A stretch of DNA of 17,447 nt from CAZBQG01 sp964493945 (GCA_964493945.1 CAZBQG010000071.1:1-17447), one strand, 5' to 3'; numbered from the stretch's first letter, positions 7,037 to 15,894 are shown. The notes: a model not told the origin generated them from the sequence alone. Translations and numbers: made by a program.

Positions 7037-7765
7037 CTAGGGCTTGCGCCCCCAGAAAGTCTCGATACCCTTCCACTGGAACGCCTCCGGGTCCTCGACC
7101 AGCCCGTCGAAGGCCGCCAGGATTTCCTCGGGCGCGTAATTTGAAAGTTCGCCCAGATGCACCCCCATAGCGGCACTCAGACGGTCGAAGATGGATTGGA
7201 AATGCACATCCGTATCGATCTTGGCCAGGAATGGCTCGCCCAGGGTGATTTCCGTAAGCACGATGCGCCGCCCCGGTTTCATGACCCGGAGCAGATCGCC
7301 GCCGGTCTCGCGCCAGTCATCGGCATGCTGCACCGCCTGCAAGATGGCCACGCAGTCATAATGTTCATCTGGCATTTCGCCCATGTAATCCCAGCGCCAG
7401 GCGCCGACCCGGCCTGAGGCGCCGCGCTCCTTGGCGAAGGTCTTATCGCGGGCCTCTTCGATGATGTCGATCACATCCAAATGGCCATTTTCCCCGATCT
7501 TCGCTTTCACATCCTCATCGAAGCCGCAGGTATCGACGGCCTCGCCGATGATCAGCACCCGGTCACCCGGGCGGAGCTCCAATTTATCGTAAATGAGTTC
7601 CCGGATGACCCCGGCCTTCTTGCGCCACATATAGGGCAGGCTGGCCCCCAGCGCGATGGCCGAGGTCCAGCGTTTTCGTTCATCAACGTTGAGGATCTCC
7701 TTGCCGAAACGCTCCAGGTCACGGGGCGTCAGGTAATCCCAAGGATCGTCAGAGTCGGTGTCCAT
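7037..7765 (-). CDS. Class I SAM-dependent methyltransferase
   Basis: A 242-residue protein with a Rossmann-type methyltransferase core. LRPGDRVLIIGEA (64-76) is strand 1, DVIDI (97-101) the acidic end of strand 2, DEHYDCVAILQAVQHADD (133-150) the post-motif II region, and LLRVMKPGRRIVLTEI (158-173) the strand 5 segment typical of UbiE-like small-molecule methyltransferases. Motif I is atypical: GEAVDTCGF replaces the usual GxGxG loop, so SAM binding geometry may differ. The C-terminal part (FDRLSAAMGVHLGELSNYAPEEIL) forms a lid region. It is probably the last gene of a four-gene minus-strand operon; the HyuA-like gene ends 19 bases upstream of its start. No strong ribosome binding site is visible. 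The acceptor is unknown. Confidence 0.85.
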   Translation of the reverse strand: MDTDSDDPWDYLTPRDLERFGKEILNVDERKRWTSAIALGASLPYMWRKKAGVIRELIYDKLELRPGDRVLIIGEAVDTCGFDEDVKAKIGENGHLDVIDIIEEARDKTFAKERGASGRVGAWRWDYMGEMPDEHYDCVAILQAVQHADDWRETGGDLLRVMKPGRRIVLTEITLGEPFLAKIDTDVHFQSIFDRLSAAMGVHLGELSNYAPEEILAAFDGLVEDPEAFQWKGIETFWGRKP

Positions 7766-7784
7766 ATGTGCTCAAAGCCAAAAG

Positions 7785-9881
7785 TCAGGCTTTCTCCCGC
7801 TCGATGCTGATCACTAAATTGCCATGCCTATCCACTTCCATCTCATCGCCCGGATTTAAGATGGTGGTGGAGGCATGTTCCTCGATCACCGCCGGGCCCG
7901 AAACCTTATTGCCCGCAACCAAGGCATCGCGGGCATAGGTGGGGGTATCAACGAAGGCCTTGTTGCCGGGATAATAGACGTCCCGCGTGCCCCGGAAGGC
8001 ATCATCGGATGGCTTTGCCGAACCCGAGCCGACGCTTTGCAATGATGGTTTGGGGATGATGCCGGTGATGGTGGAACGCAGGCTGACCACCTCGGCGCGT
8101 TCTTCCGGCGCGCAGGTGCCGTAGCGGATTTCATGGACCCGATCGAATTCCTGCTTAATGGCGTCTCTGTCCTGCTCAGTGAAATAAGCCATGGGCAAAT
8201 CCACCGTCACCGCATGTTCCTGGCCCACATAGCGCATATCGAAGGCGCGCTCGATGATGATATCGCTGGTCTCTAATGATGTGCGCCCGATGGCGGCGCG
8301 CCCCATATCTTCCATTTCGTCGAAGATATGCTCCATATCCTCAAAGGGCGCATCATCCAGGCGCGATGGCCAGGTGCGCACATAATCGTAGCGCAAATCG
8401 GCAAACAACATGCCGAAGGCGGAAAAATATCCGGGCGATTGGGGCACGATCACCGTGCTCATACCGATCTCGCGGGCCACATCGGAGGCGTGCAGCGGCC
8501 CGGCGCCGCCATAGGCGACCATGGCGAAATCGCCCGCATCCAGGCCCCGCTCGGTGGAGACGGCCTTCACCGCATAGGACATGGAAATGGCGGCGATGCG
8601 CAAAATGCCTTCGGCGGCTGCGATGGCCTCCATGCTCAAGGGATCGGCCACCTTTTCCTTCATGGCTGTTTCCGCCGCCGCCACATCCAGCGTCATTTCG
8701 CCGCCTAAAAAGCGATCCGCCGTCAGGCGTCCCAGGAGCAAGTTAGCGTCGGTTACCGTGGGCTCGGTGCCGCCCAATCCGTAACATGCCGGGCCGGGCT
8801 GGGCGCCGGCGCTTTCCGGACCCACATGGAGCGAGATTTCGTCGCTGACCCGGGCGATGGAGCCGCCGCCCGTGCCCACCTCGAAGATATCCATCATGGC
8901 CACCTGAATGGGCAAAGCGCGGTCATAGCCGCCGATCAGGGCGCTGCCGGTGGTCAGGGGCTTGCCTTCGTAGATGACCCCCGTTTTTGCCGTTGTGCCG
9001 CCCATATCAAAAGAAATAGCGTTGAGGATATTCATTTCGGCACAAAGGGCCTGGGTGCCGATGACGCCCGCCGCCGGGCCCGATTCCAGCATGCGGACGC
9101 ATTCGGATTTGGCCTGTTCCGCTTCGTAGAGACCGCCGGTGGACTGCACTACTAAAAATGACCCTCCGAAGCCGGCGCCGGCCAGGCGGGCCTCGATCTC
9201 CGAGACATAGTTGCGCACCTTGGGCCCGATATAGGCGTTGGAGACCACCGTCGAGCAGCGCTCGAATTCCCGGTATTCCTGGGACAGTTCGTGAGAGGCC
9301 GAGACGAACATGTCCGGGCATTTGGCTTCCAGAAATTCCTTGGCCCGCACTTCGTGATCCGCATTGGCATAGGAATGCAGAAACAGAATGGCCACCGCCT
9401 CAATGCCTAATTCCTTGAATTTTTCCGCCAGTCCCGCCAGCTGCCCTTCGTCCAGCGGGAGATAGACCTGACCCTCGGCATACATGCGTTCCGTCACTTC
9501 GAAGCGGAGCGCGCGTTCGATCAGCGGGTCGTGTTTTTGGAAAAACAGGTTATAGCTGTCGGGCCGGTTGATGCGCCCTATCTCGTAGATGTCTCTGAAC
9601 CCTTCGGTGATGACCAGGACCGTCCGGGCGCCGGTGCGCTCCAGCATGGTGTTGACGGCGATGGTCGAGCCATGGAGGAACAAATCCGCATCGGCGAAAC
9701 TGGTGTCCGCCTTGTCCACGCCGTCGCTGATCCCGTCCACCAACGCATCGGGGGTGGAGAGGGATTTGCCGAACAATAATTCGCCGCTTTTCGCATCGAA
9801 GGCAGCCACATCCGTGAAAGTGCCCCCGATATCGGCCGCCAGACGGACCGAGGATGGATTGCTTTTTGCCGCCTCGGGCAT
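7785..9881 (-). CDS. HyuA-type hydantoinase/oxoprolinase subunit A
   Basis: A 698-residue protein of the hydantoinase A / N-methylhydantoinase / acetone carboxylase beta family. These are ATP-dependent enzymes that act on cyclic amides or activate ketones. The N-terminal domain starts with the nucleotide-binding motif DIGGTFTDV (17-25). The second ASKHA-like segment carries ESGPAAGVIG (266-275) and FDMGGTTAKTG (291-301), and GTGGGSIARV and VAYGGAGPLHA follow. ATG 9881 is preceded by GGAG about eight bases away. The usual partner HyuB is absent from the window; upstream is a glutathione transferase and downstream a methyltransferase. Length is normal for HyuA alone. Whether it works alone, with a distant HyuB, or in non-hydantoin chemistry cannot be told from sequence. 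Confidence 0.92.
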   Translation of the reverse strand: MPEAAKSNPSSVRLAADIGGTFTDVAAFDAKSGELLFGKSLSTPDALVDGISDGVDKADTSFADADLFLHGSTIAVNTMLERTGARTVLVITEGFRDIYEIGRINRPDSYNLFFQKHDPLIERALRFEVTERMYAEGQVYLPLDEGQLAGLAEKFKELGIEAVAILFLHSYANADHEVRAKEFLEAKCPDMFVSASHELSQEYREFERCSTVVSNAYIGPKVRNYVSEIEARLAGAGFGGSFLVVQSTGGLYEAEQAKSECVRMLESGPAAGVIGTQALCAEMNILNAISFDMGGTTAKTGVIYEGKPLTTGSALIGGYDRALPIQVAMMDIFEVGTGGGSIARVSDEISLHVGPESAGAQPGPACYGLGGTEPTVTDANLLLGRLTADRFLGGEMTLDVAAAETAMKEKVADPLSMEAIAAAEGILRIAAISMSYAVKAVSTERGLDAGDFAMVAYGGAGPLHASDVAREIGMSTVIVPQSPGYFSAFGMLFADLRYDYVRTWPSRLDDAPFEDMEHIFDEMEDMGRAAIGRTSLETSDIIIERAFDMRYVGQEHAVTVDLPMAYFTEQDRDAIKQEFDRVHEIRYGTCAPEERAEVVSLRSTITGIIPKPSLQSVGSGSAKPSDDAFRGTRDVYYPGNKAFVDTPTYARDALVAGNKVSGPAVIEEHASTTILNPGDEMEVDRHGNLVISIEREKA

Positions 9882-9906
9882 GGAATGTTCTCCGATCCTA
9901 ATTCAG

Positions 9907-10524
9907 TTAAAGAGCCTGAATACCGGCCTGTACCGCCGGGCGCGCACCCACCTGATCCAGCCAGCGCCGGACATGGGCATAGGGTTGCAAATCGATATTC
10001 TGTCCCTTTGCCCGCTTGGCGTAAGTAAAATGGGCGATATCGGCGATGGAATAATCGCCTGAGAAATATTCATTATCGGCCAGATGCAGATCGATGGTCT
10101 GATAAAGCCTGCGCCCCACCTCGCCATACCAGGCTTTGGCCGCCGGCACGTCTTCTTTCATACGGCTTTCAAATAATGAAGACTGGCTTAGTAATGGCCC
10201 GAAGGTCGCCTGTCCGTGCAGCGCCCATTGATCCACATCGCGGCGCCGGGCGGGATCGGTGGGATAAAGGGAGCTGCCTACCTTGTCCGCCAGATAGGTC
10301 ATGATCACGCCGGATTCGAGCACAGTCACGGGTCCGCCGTCCGGGCCATCCGGGTCCTGGATGACGGGGACGCGTCGGGTCGGGCTGATTTTGAGAAATT
10401 CCGGCTCCAGAAATTCCAGCTTGCCCAGATCGACGGCGTGCAGGTTGTAATCCAGCCCGACTTCCTCGAGCATGATACGCCCCTTATGGCCGTTAGGCGT
10501 GTCGGCGGTATAAAATTCGATCAT
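9907..10524 (-). CDS. Glutathione S-transferase family protein, YfcG/Ure2-like
   Basis: A 205-residue cytosolic glutathione transferase. The N-terminal thioredoxin-fold domain starts IEFYTADTPNGHKGRIMLEE (2-21), the TPNG signature of the YfcG/Ure2p-like (Nu) class, in which the Thr and Asn contact glutathione. RVPVI (51-55) supplies the cis-proline and LESGVIMTYLAD (69-80) the glutathione-binding Glu-Ser. The all-helical C-terminal domain includes YSIADIAHFTY (158-168), the N-capping motif of the fold. Start ATG 10524 is chosen because GGGGAGG lies just upstream; the longer frame to 10578 has none. It sits between a TauE-like permease and a HyuA-like gene. YfcG-type enzymes often act as disulfide-bond reductases; its physiological partner is unknown. 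Confidence 0.92.
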   Translation of the reverse strand: MIEFYTADTPNGHKGRIMLEEVGLDYNLHAVDLGKLEFLEPEFLKISPTRRVPVIQDPDGPDGGPVTVLESGVIMTYLADKVGSSLYPTDPARRRDVDQWALHGQATFGPLLSQSSLFESRMKEDVPAAKAWYGEVGRRLYQTIDLHLADNEYFSGDYSIADIAHFTYAKRAKGQNIDLQPYAHVRRWLDQVGARPAVQAGIQAL

Positions 10525-10583
10525 GGTTGCCTCCCCTGTAAGTTGCCGCAAATTACCCGCCGGCCGGGCCGCCCGCAAGGGGA

Positions 10584-11327
10584 TCAGATGAAGGAGCGGA
10601 GGATTATATAGGCACCAATTACCGCTAGCCCTGAGAAGAACGCCTTGGTAAACAGCGTCTCGGACAAGCGCCGGCGGACGGTGACGCCCAACAGCATACC
10701 CACGGCCGTCGGGATCAGGGCGAATGCGGACAGCGCCGCCAGATCGAAAGACAGAAGTTCAAATCCGCCAAGGGCCACGGCAAAGGCTATGGCCACCGTG
10801 GTGAAGGTCACCCCCATGGCCTGCACCAGCATCCCGCGCCCCATGCCCAGGGCCTGCAAATATAGTGCGCCGGGAACGGCATAGGATCCGGTCATGCCCA
10901 TGAGCACACCGCCCACCCAGCCGATCAGGGGTGAGGCCCAGCGTTCCTTGTCGGACAGCGGCGGCATCTTCCAGCCGGTCAGGCTGATGGCTGAATAAAG
11001 CATCAAAAGAGCGCCCAGCAATGCCTTGAGCAGAGCGGCATCGGCGTCGACCAAAATACCGGTGCCCAGCCAGACGCCGAGACAGGCGCCGGCCAGCAAG
11101 GTCCAGAAACGCTTCAGGATGACCAGCAGATTGCCGCCCGTCAGGCCCTGCCAGATATTGCTGGCGATGGCCGGGAAAAGCATGACGGCCATGGCTTCTT
11201 TCAGGCCCAATGTGGCGGCCAGCAGGGCCAGGGAGACAGAAGGCAGGCCAAGCCCGATAATCCCCTTAACGCCTCCCGCCAAAATGAAGGTGACGCTGAC
11301 GATGGCGAGGGTTTCAAGGTTAAACAT
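10584..11327 (-). CDS. TauE/SafE-family membrane permease
   Basis: A 247-residue integral membrane protein with about eight hydrophobic segments and the usual two-repeat layout of the TauE/SafE (DUF81) family. The first repeat begins VTFILAGGVKGIIGLGLPSV (residues 13-32), with the typical glycine-rich G-x-x-K-G-x-x-G-x-G motif. The second begins PLIGWVGGVLMGMTGSYAVPG. Family members are proposed anion exporters or importers for sulfite, sulfoacetate and other organosulfur or organic acids. It is the first gene of the probable minus-strand operon with the glutathione transferase, HyuA-like protein and methyltransferase; 59 bases separate it from the next start. The region before ATG 11327 has no clear ribosome binding site. 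The substrate is not readable from sequence. Confidence 0.9.
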   Translation of the reverse strand: MFNLETLAIVSVTFILAGGVKGIIGLGLPSVSLALLAATLGLKEAMAVMLFPAIASNIWQGLTGGNLLVILKRFWTLLAGACLGVWLGTGILVDADAALLKALLGALLMLYSAISLTGWKMPPLSDKERWASPLIGWVGGVLMGMTGSYAVPGALYLQALGMGRGMLVQAMGVTFTTVAIAFAVALGGFELLSFDLAALSAFALIPTAVGMLLGVTVRRRLSETLFTKAFFSGLAVIGAYIILRSFI

Positions 11328-11696
11328 GGAGGCCCAAGAGATGAAGGATCAGAGTTTATGCCGCTGGACCTGCCTGAAAAGACCGACACAAGCAAGATAA
11401 TTAGGTGAAATCATGGCCAGCCGGGCTATTTTGACGAGTCGGACAAGCCTATGGAATTTTACAAAATTTACAAATTTACATGATAGGCTGAATGTTGTCA
11501 TATCTTGTAACCACTTTTTTTCCAATAAGTTATGGACTTTTTTCACAAAATGTAAATTATGTAATTTGGAATTGGTTGGTTTAATCCAGGGGTGCGGAAC
11601 GAATGGCTTTAAAATCGTTCCAAATTGATTTTGGTCAATGCAATTGCCCCGGGCCAAACCCTAGTTTTAAGATGGTTTGAACGTTAACTTTGGGGC
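11328..11696. other. AT-rich divergent intergenic region with an imperfect inverted repeat
   Basis: These 369 bases separate the divergent TauE-led and Por-led operons and hold no convincing gene; short frames on both strands look non-coding. The part from about 11450 to 11630 is much more AT-rich than its surroundings. AATTTACAT (11473-11481) is repeated inverted as ATGTAAATT (11550-11558) with weaker similarity extending outward. GGAATT occurs twice in direct orientation (11453-11458 and 11568-11573). This is the likely site of both promoters and of regulator binding. No sigma-70 pair with standard spacing could be fixed with confidence. Confidence 0.5.
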
Positions 11697-12731
11697 ATGC
11701 CGGTCATGAGTGCACAAGTTACCCTACCTTGCACGGATCGCTTTTTCGAGATCCGCTTTGAATCAATCGGCGGTCTCGGCGCCCATGCGGGGGGTCAGAT
11801 CATCGCCACCGCCGCGGTCCTGGAGATGGGGCTCAACGGGGCGCATTTTTCCTCCTACGGTTCGGAGAAAAAGGGCTCCCTGATCAAATCCTTCATCCGC
11901 CTGGGCCCCGTTGACGAGCCGATCCGCACATCGGAGCCGGTGGAAAAGCCTGACGTCATCGTCGTCTTCCACGAAGCCCTGCTGGCCAATGCGGCAACCC
12001 TGGCCGGTATCCGGGCCGATGGTACGTTGATCTTCGCCGGCCCTCCCGGCTCATCGCCGGCCGGGCTGGCGGCTCTGCCGGACAGTGTGCGTGTCGTCCG
12101 GGTCGATGCCCAACTGATCGCCACGGAAGAACGTTCACGCCCCAATGCCGTGCTCATGGGCACTCTGGCCGCCGCCGTGGATTTCCTGGACCGGGGCGTG
12201 CTGTTGGAAGCGCTGAGCGAGGAATTTATTCATAAGCGCCCGGAGGCCGTCCCCACCAATGAACGCGCCTTCAACCGGGGTGGGGAGGAATTCGAGGTGC
12301 TGAGCGGTGTGGGCAAGGCCAGCGGCGATCTGCCCATCATGCGGCCCAATCCGCTGTTGGGCTATGAGACGGCTGATTTCGGCGGTGTGATCCGCAATGC
12401 AGGCAGCACGGCCTGGAACGATCTGACCACCTCCCGGTCCGGCTTTATCCCGGTTCTGGATAAGGAAAAATGCATCGATTGCGGCATGTGTTCCATGGTT
12501 TGCCCCGATTTGTGCATGGTCTGGTCATCGGAAGGCAATGATCCGGTGCCCACCAAGGCCAGCCTGACCGGTGTGGATTACCGCTATTGCAAGGGCTGCA
12601 TGCGCTGCGTCGAAAGCTGCACGACGGGCGCGCTGACCCAACAGGTGGAAACACCCGGCCTGGCCAATGAATTGCGGGTTCCGTTGTTCCCGCATCTGTT
12701 CGAAGAAAAAGGAGGAACCCGTGGCGCATAA
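11697..12731 (+). CDS. 2-oxoacid:ferredoxin oxidoreductase, fused gamma-delta subunit
   Basis: A 344-residue fusion. Residues about 18-200 form the gamma domain of pyruvate/2-oxoacid:ferredoxin oxidoreductases, starting with FESIGGLGAHAGGQIIATAA (21-40) and including SSYGSEKKGS and PDVIVVFHEALL. Residues about 250-315 form the delta (ferredoxin) domain with two CxxCxxCxxxC clusters: C259, C262, C265, C269 and C298, C301, C304, C308, binding two [4Fe-4S]. The second cluster ends CTTGA rather than the usual CP. Electrons from the thiamine-diphosphate site would leave through these clusters. The start is uncertain between ATG 11697 and ATG 11706; neither has a strong ribosome binding site. Its end overlaps the alpha-beta gene by 11 bases. 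It is the first gene of the four-gene redox operon. Enzyme class is secure; the substrate is not. Confidence 0.92.
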   Translation: MPVMSAQVTLPCTDRFFEIRFESIGGLGAHAGGQIIATAAVLEMGLNGAHFSSYGSEKKGSLIKSFIRLGPVDEPIRTSEPVEKPDVIVVFHEALLANAATLAGIRADGTLIFAGPPGSSPAGLAALPDSVRVVRVDAQLIATEERSRPNAVLMGTLAAAVDFLDRGVLLEALSEEFIHKRPEAVPTNERAFNRGGEEFEVLSGVGKASGDLPIMRPNPLLGYETADFGGVIRNAGSTAWNDLTTSRSGFIPVLDKEKCIDCGMCSMVCPDLCMVWSSEGNDPVPTKASLTGVDYRYCKGCMRCVESCTTGALTQQVETPGLANELRVPLFPHLFEEKGGTRGA

Positions 12732-15051
12732 TCTGGACGTGCTGGAAAAAGCACAGGGTGAAAAATCCGGGGGCGAAAAATCCGGGACCGGTGAACTGGT
12801 CAAACAAAAGGCGGATTTCAAGAGCGGCAACGAAGCAGCCGCCCTGGCGGCCCGCGATATCGGCTTTCATATCATGGGCTATTTCCCCATTACGCCATCC
12901 ACCGAGGTGGCTGAAAATCTGGCCGAAATGCAGGCCGAGGGGGATCACGAAATCACCATGGTGCCGGGCGACGGCGAACATGGGGCGGCGGGTATTTGTT
13001 ATGGCGCGGCACTGGGCGGCGGCAGGGTGCTCAACGTAACCTCATCCCAGGGGCTTTTGTTTTCCCTGGAACAGCTTCCCGTGCAGGCCGGCACGCGGGC
13101 ACCCATGGTTCTCAATGTGGCGACCCGCACCATTTCCGGGCCGCTGGATATCCGGGGCGATCATTCCGATCTTTATTATGTGCTGAACACGGGCTGGATC
13201 ATTCTTTTGGCGCGCGATCCCCAGGCCGTCTATGACATGAATTTTGCGGCCATCCGCATCGGCGAACATGCCGATATCCGCTTGCCGGTAATGGTCGCCT
13301 ATGACGGGTTTTTTACCTCCCATCAACGGCGCCGCCTGCAGACCATCGATGACAAGCAGGCCGTCAAGGATTTCCTGGGCGAATGCGCGCCGCCGCTGAC
13401 GGCACTGGATCCCAGAAAGCCGGTTACCTTCGGGCCTTATATGAATGACCCGGATCTGATCAACAACAAGGTGCAGCTGACCCAGGCCATGGAAGCGGCC
13501 CACCGGGTGATCCCCGAAGTGCTGGAAGAATTGGCCGGGCTCACCGGGCGAAGCTACCCGGTCATGGATACCTACCGCATGGATGACGCGGAAGCGGCTT
13601 TGGTCTTGATCAATTCGGCGGCCGAAACGGCCAAGGCGGTGGCCGACAAGATGCGCGACGCCGGCCACAAGGTGGGCGTCGTTTCACCCAACATCATCCG
13701 TCCCTTCCCGGGCGATGAATTCCGCGATGCACTGCGCAGCGTGAAGGCCGTGCTGGTGGGCGATAGGGCAGATTCATACGGTGCGGACGGCGGCAATCTG
13801 GGCCTTGAGTTGCGCGCCGCCCTGCAGCGCGATCCGGAAAACAACACCCTTGTGCTCAACCGTATCTATGGTCTGGGCGGGCGGGATTTCTATGACGGCG
13901 ATGCGGAGAATTTCTTCGATGAGGCCCTGGCCGCCGCCAAAAAGGGATCGGTTGACGAGCCCTTTGCCTATTACGGCACCCATGCGGGCGAGCCCGAACA
14001 GGCTCCCCAGGAATGCATGCCGGCGATTGCCGAGGAAGAAGTTTCCAGGGGCATGGCCAAGGTCACCAAGGACGAGGAAACCGGCCGCCTGGATGTGGAA
14101 CTGGAACCCTTATGGGCCATGACGGCGGTTCCCTGCCGGGTGGCACCGGGCCACGGCGCCTGCCCCGGCTGCGGCATTTTCCCGGTGCTGAACCAGGCCT
14201 ATAGCGTGCTGGAAGGCGATCTGGTGGTGCTCTTTCAGACCGGTTGCGCCATGGTGGTGACCACCGGTTATCCGCGCACATCGCATCGTATTACCTATAT
14301 CCACAATCTGTTCCAGAACGGTGCGGCCACCTTGTCGGGCGTCGTGGAAATGTATCACGAACGCATGCGCCGGGGTGAATTACCGGGCTCGCCGGACATT
14401 ACCTTCATGATGTTCACCGGCGATGGCGGCATGGACATCGGCATGGGACCGACGCTGGGTGCGGCCCACCGGAACCACCGCATGGTCATCTTGGAATATG
14501 ACAATCAGGGCTACATGAATACGGGTGCCCAATTGTCTTATGCCACGCCCATGGGGCACCGCACATCCACATCCGAAGTGGGTGATTTGCGTTCGGGCAA
14601 AATATTCCATCATAAGGACACGGCGCAGATTTTCGCCGGCTGTCACCTGCCCTATGTGTTCACGGCGTCGGAAGGTTACCCGGAAGACTTCATGCGCAAG
14701 ATCGCCAAGGCCCAGCATTATGCCAACCGGGAAGGCTTGGTTTACGGCAAGGTGCTGGCCTTCTGCCCGCTCAACTGGCGGACCAAGGACGATGCGGCGG
14801 CGGACGTCTTGCAGGCGGCGGTGGATTCCAGCTTCTTTCCCATCTATGAGGTGGAAAAGGGGATCACGACCATCACCTATGACCCGGACATCGTCGGGCG
14901 GCGCAGGCCGGTGGCCGATTGGCTGGGCCTGATGGGCAAGACGCGCCATCTGCTCAAACCCGAAAATGCGGTGCATATGGCATCGATCGAGGCGGAAGTG
15001 GAACGCCGCTGGCAACGCCTCAAGATCATGCATGAAAATGAAGGTCTTTGA
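12721..15051 (+). CDS. 2-oxoacid:ferredoxin oxidoreductase, fused alpha-beta subunit
   Basis: A 776-residue fusion that starts at GTG 12721, with GGAGG five bases upstream; the longer in-frame ATG at 12667 lies inside the gamma-delta gene. Residues about 33-415 form the alpha subunit (GYFPITPSTEVAENLAEM, 53-70; GDGEHGAAGICYGAALGGGRVLNVTSSQG, 83-111; about 290-400 is the domain II region). Residues about 465-740 form the beta subunit with thiamine-diphosphate site GDGGMDIG (567-574) and DNQGYMNTG (594-602). Probable [4Fe-4S] ligands are C481 and C484 (ACPGCG), C509 (QTGCAMV) and C682 (FCPLNW). With the gamma-delta protein it forms a complete enzyme that oxidatively decarboxylates a 2-oxoacid to its CoA ester and reduces ferredoxin. 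Pyruvate is a reasonable guess, but branched or aryl 2-oxoacids are possible. NfnA begins three bases after its stop. Confidence 0.93.
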   Translation: MAHNLDVLEKAQGEKSGGEKSGTGELVKQKADFKSGNEAAALAARDIGFHIMGYFPITPSTEVAENLAEMQAEGDHEITMVPGDGEHGAAGICYGAALGGGRVLNVTSSQGLLFSLEQLPVQAGTRAPMVLNVATRTISGPLDIRGDHSDLYYVLNTGWIILLARDPQAVYDMNFAAIRIGEHADIRLPVMVAYDGFFTSHQRRRLQTIDDKQAVKDFLGECAPPLTALDPRKPVTFGPYMNDPDLINNKVQLTQAMEAAHRVIPEVLEELAGLTGRSYPVMDTYRMDDAEAALVLINSAAETAKAVADKMRDAGHKVGVVSPNIIRPFPGDEFRDALRSVKAVLVGDRADSYGADGGNLGLELRAALQRDPENNTLVLNRIYGLGGRDFYDGDAENFFDEALAAAKKGSVDEPFAYYGTHAGEPEQAPQECMPAIAEEEVSRGMAKVTKDEETGRLDVELEPLWAMTAVPCRVAPGHGACPGCGIFPVLNQAYSVLEGDLVVLFQTGCAMVVTTGYPRTSHRITYIHNLFQNGAATLSGVVEMYHERMRRGELPGSPDITFMMFTGDGGMDIGMGPTLGAAHRNHRMVILEYDNQGYMNTGAQLSYATPMGHRTSTSEVGDLRSGKIFHHKDTAQIFAGCHLPYVFTASEGYPEDFMRKIAKAQHYANREGLVYGKVLAFCPLNWRTKDDAAADVLQAAVDSSFFPIYEVEKGITTITYDPDIVGRRRPVADWLGLMGKTRHLLKPENAVHMASIEAEVERRWQRLKIMHENEGL

Positions 15052-15054
15052 ACT

Positions 15055-15894
15055 ATGGCAAAAATTCTCAGCAAAGGCAATTTGACCCCGGTCACCAGTA
15101 TCTACACGCTGGATGCGCCGCTCATTGCCAAGGCGGCCCGCCCCGGTCAGTTCGTCATCGTCCGCGTCTATGAAGGCGGCGAACGCATCCCACTGACCAT
15201 CGCCGAATATGACCGCAAGGCCGGCATCGTGACTATCGTTGTCCAGGAGGTAGGCGTCACCACCCGCGCCCTGGGCGCACTCAAAGAGGGCGATGAAATA
15301 CTGGATGTGGTCGGGCCCTTGGGCGAGGCTATCGAAATACCCGCCGGTGGACATGTGGTGGGCGTTGGCGGCGGTTTCGGTGCGGCGGCGCTTTTATGTC
15401 TGATGCGCGAATTGTCGGCCCGGGGGGACAAGACCACCTCCATCGTCGGCGCCCGCAACGAGGAATTGCTGATCCTCACCGAAGAGCTGCAAGAGGTTTG
15501 CGACAATGTGGAACTCTGCACCGATGACGGATCGGTCGGCTTCAAGGGCTTCGTCACCCAGCGCCTGCAGGAATTGATCGACGGTGACGGACCGGGCAGA
15601 CCCGGCACCGTGTTGGCCATTGGCCCCATGCCCATGATGCGGGCCGTCGCCGACACCACCCGGCCTGCCGGCATTTACACCGAAGTGTCCCTCGATCCCC
15701 TGATGATTGACGGCACCGGCATGTGCGGCGGCTGCCGTGTGACGGTGGGGTCAGAGAACAAATTCGCTTGCGTCGATGGGCCATTTTTTGATGCCCATAA
15801 GGTGGATTTCGACGAAGCCGTCCGGCGCAACAAGATGTATCGGGACATGGAAAGCGAGGCCGCCGACCTCAAACTCCAGCAAGGAGCAGGCTGA
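15055..15894 (+). CDS. nfnA: NfnA-like FAD/[2Fe-2S] subunit of NADH-dependent ferredoxin:NADP oxidoreductase
   Basis: A 279-residue protein of the ferredoxin-NADP reductase fold as in NfnA and related sulfide/dihydroorotate dehydrogenase electron-transfer subunits. FAD-binding RIPLTIAEY lies at 44-52, the nucleotide-binding glycine stretch VVGVGGGFGAAALL at 101-114, and a C-terminal [2Fe-2S] site DGTGMCGGC with D219, C224, C227 and C239. The Asp plus three Cys set is the arrangement known for NfnA-type clusters. It begins three bases after the alpha-beta stop, and its TGA overlaps the ATG of the NfnB-like gene (TGATG), so they should be made together. In known Nfn enzymes NADH is oxidised at the NfnA FAD. 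The family also contains non-bifurcating members, so bifurcation is inferred from the pair, not from this gene alone. Confidence 0.88.
   Translation: MAKILSKGNLTPVTSIYTLDAPLIAKAARPGQFVIVRVYEGGERIPLTIAEYDRKAGIVTIVVQEVGVTTRALGALKEGDEILDVVGPLGEAIEIPAGGHVVGVGGGFGAAALLCLMRELSARGDKTTSIVGARNEELLILTEELQEVCDNVELCTDDGSVGFKGFVTQRLQELIDGDGPGRPGTVLAIGPMPMMRAVADTTRPAGIYTEVSLDPLMIDGTGMCGGCRVTVGSENKFACVDGPFFDAHKVDFDEAVRRNKMYRDMESEAADLKLQQGAG

Noticed and set aside
11413..11628. Short frames on both strands in the AT-rich region (also 11657..11349)
   Set aside because: Composition follows the AT-rich DNA, no ribosome binding site is present, and the two overlap each other.
14380..15354. Open frame of 324 codons on the minus strand
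   Set aside because: Antisense to the beta domain and NfnA; no motif and no ribosome binding site.
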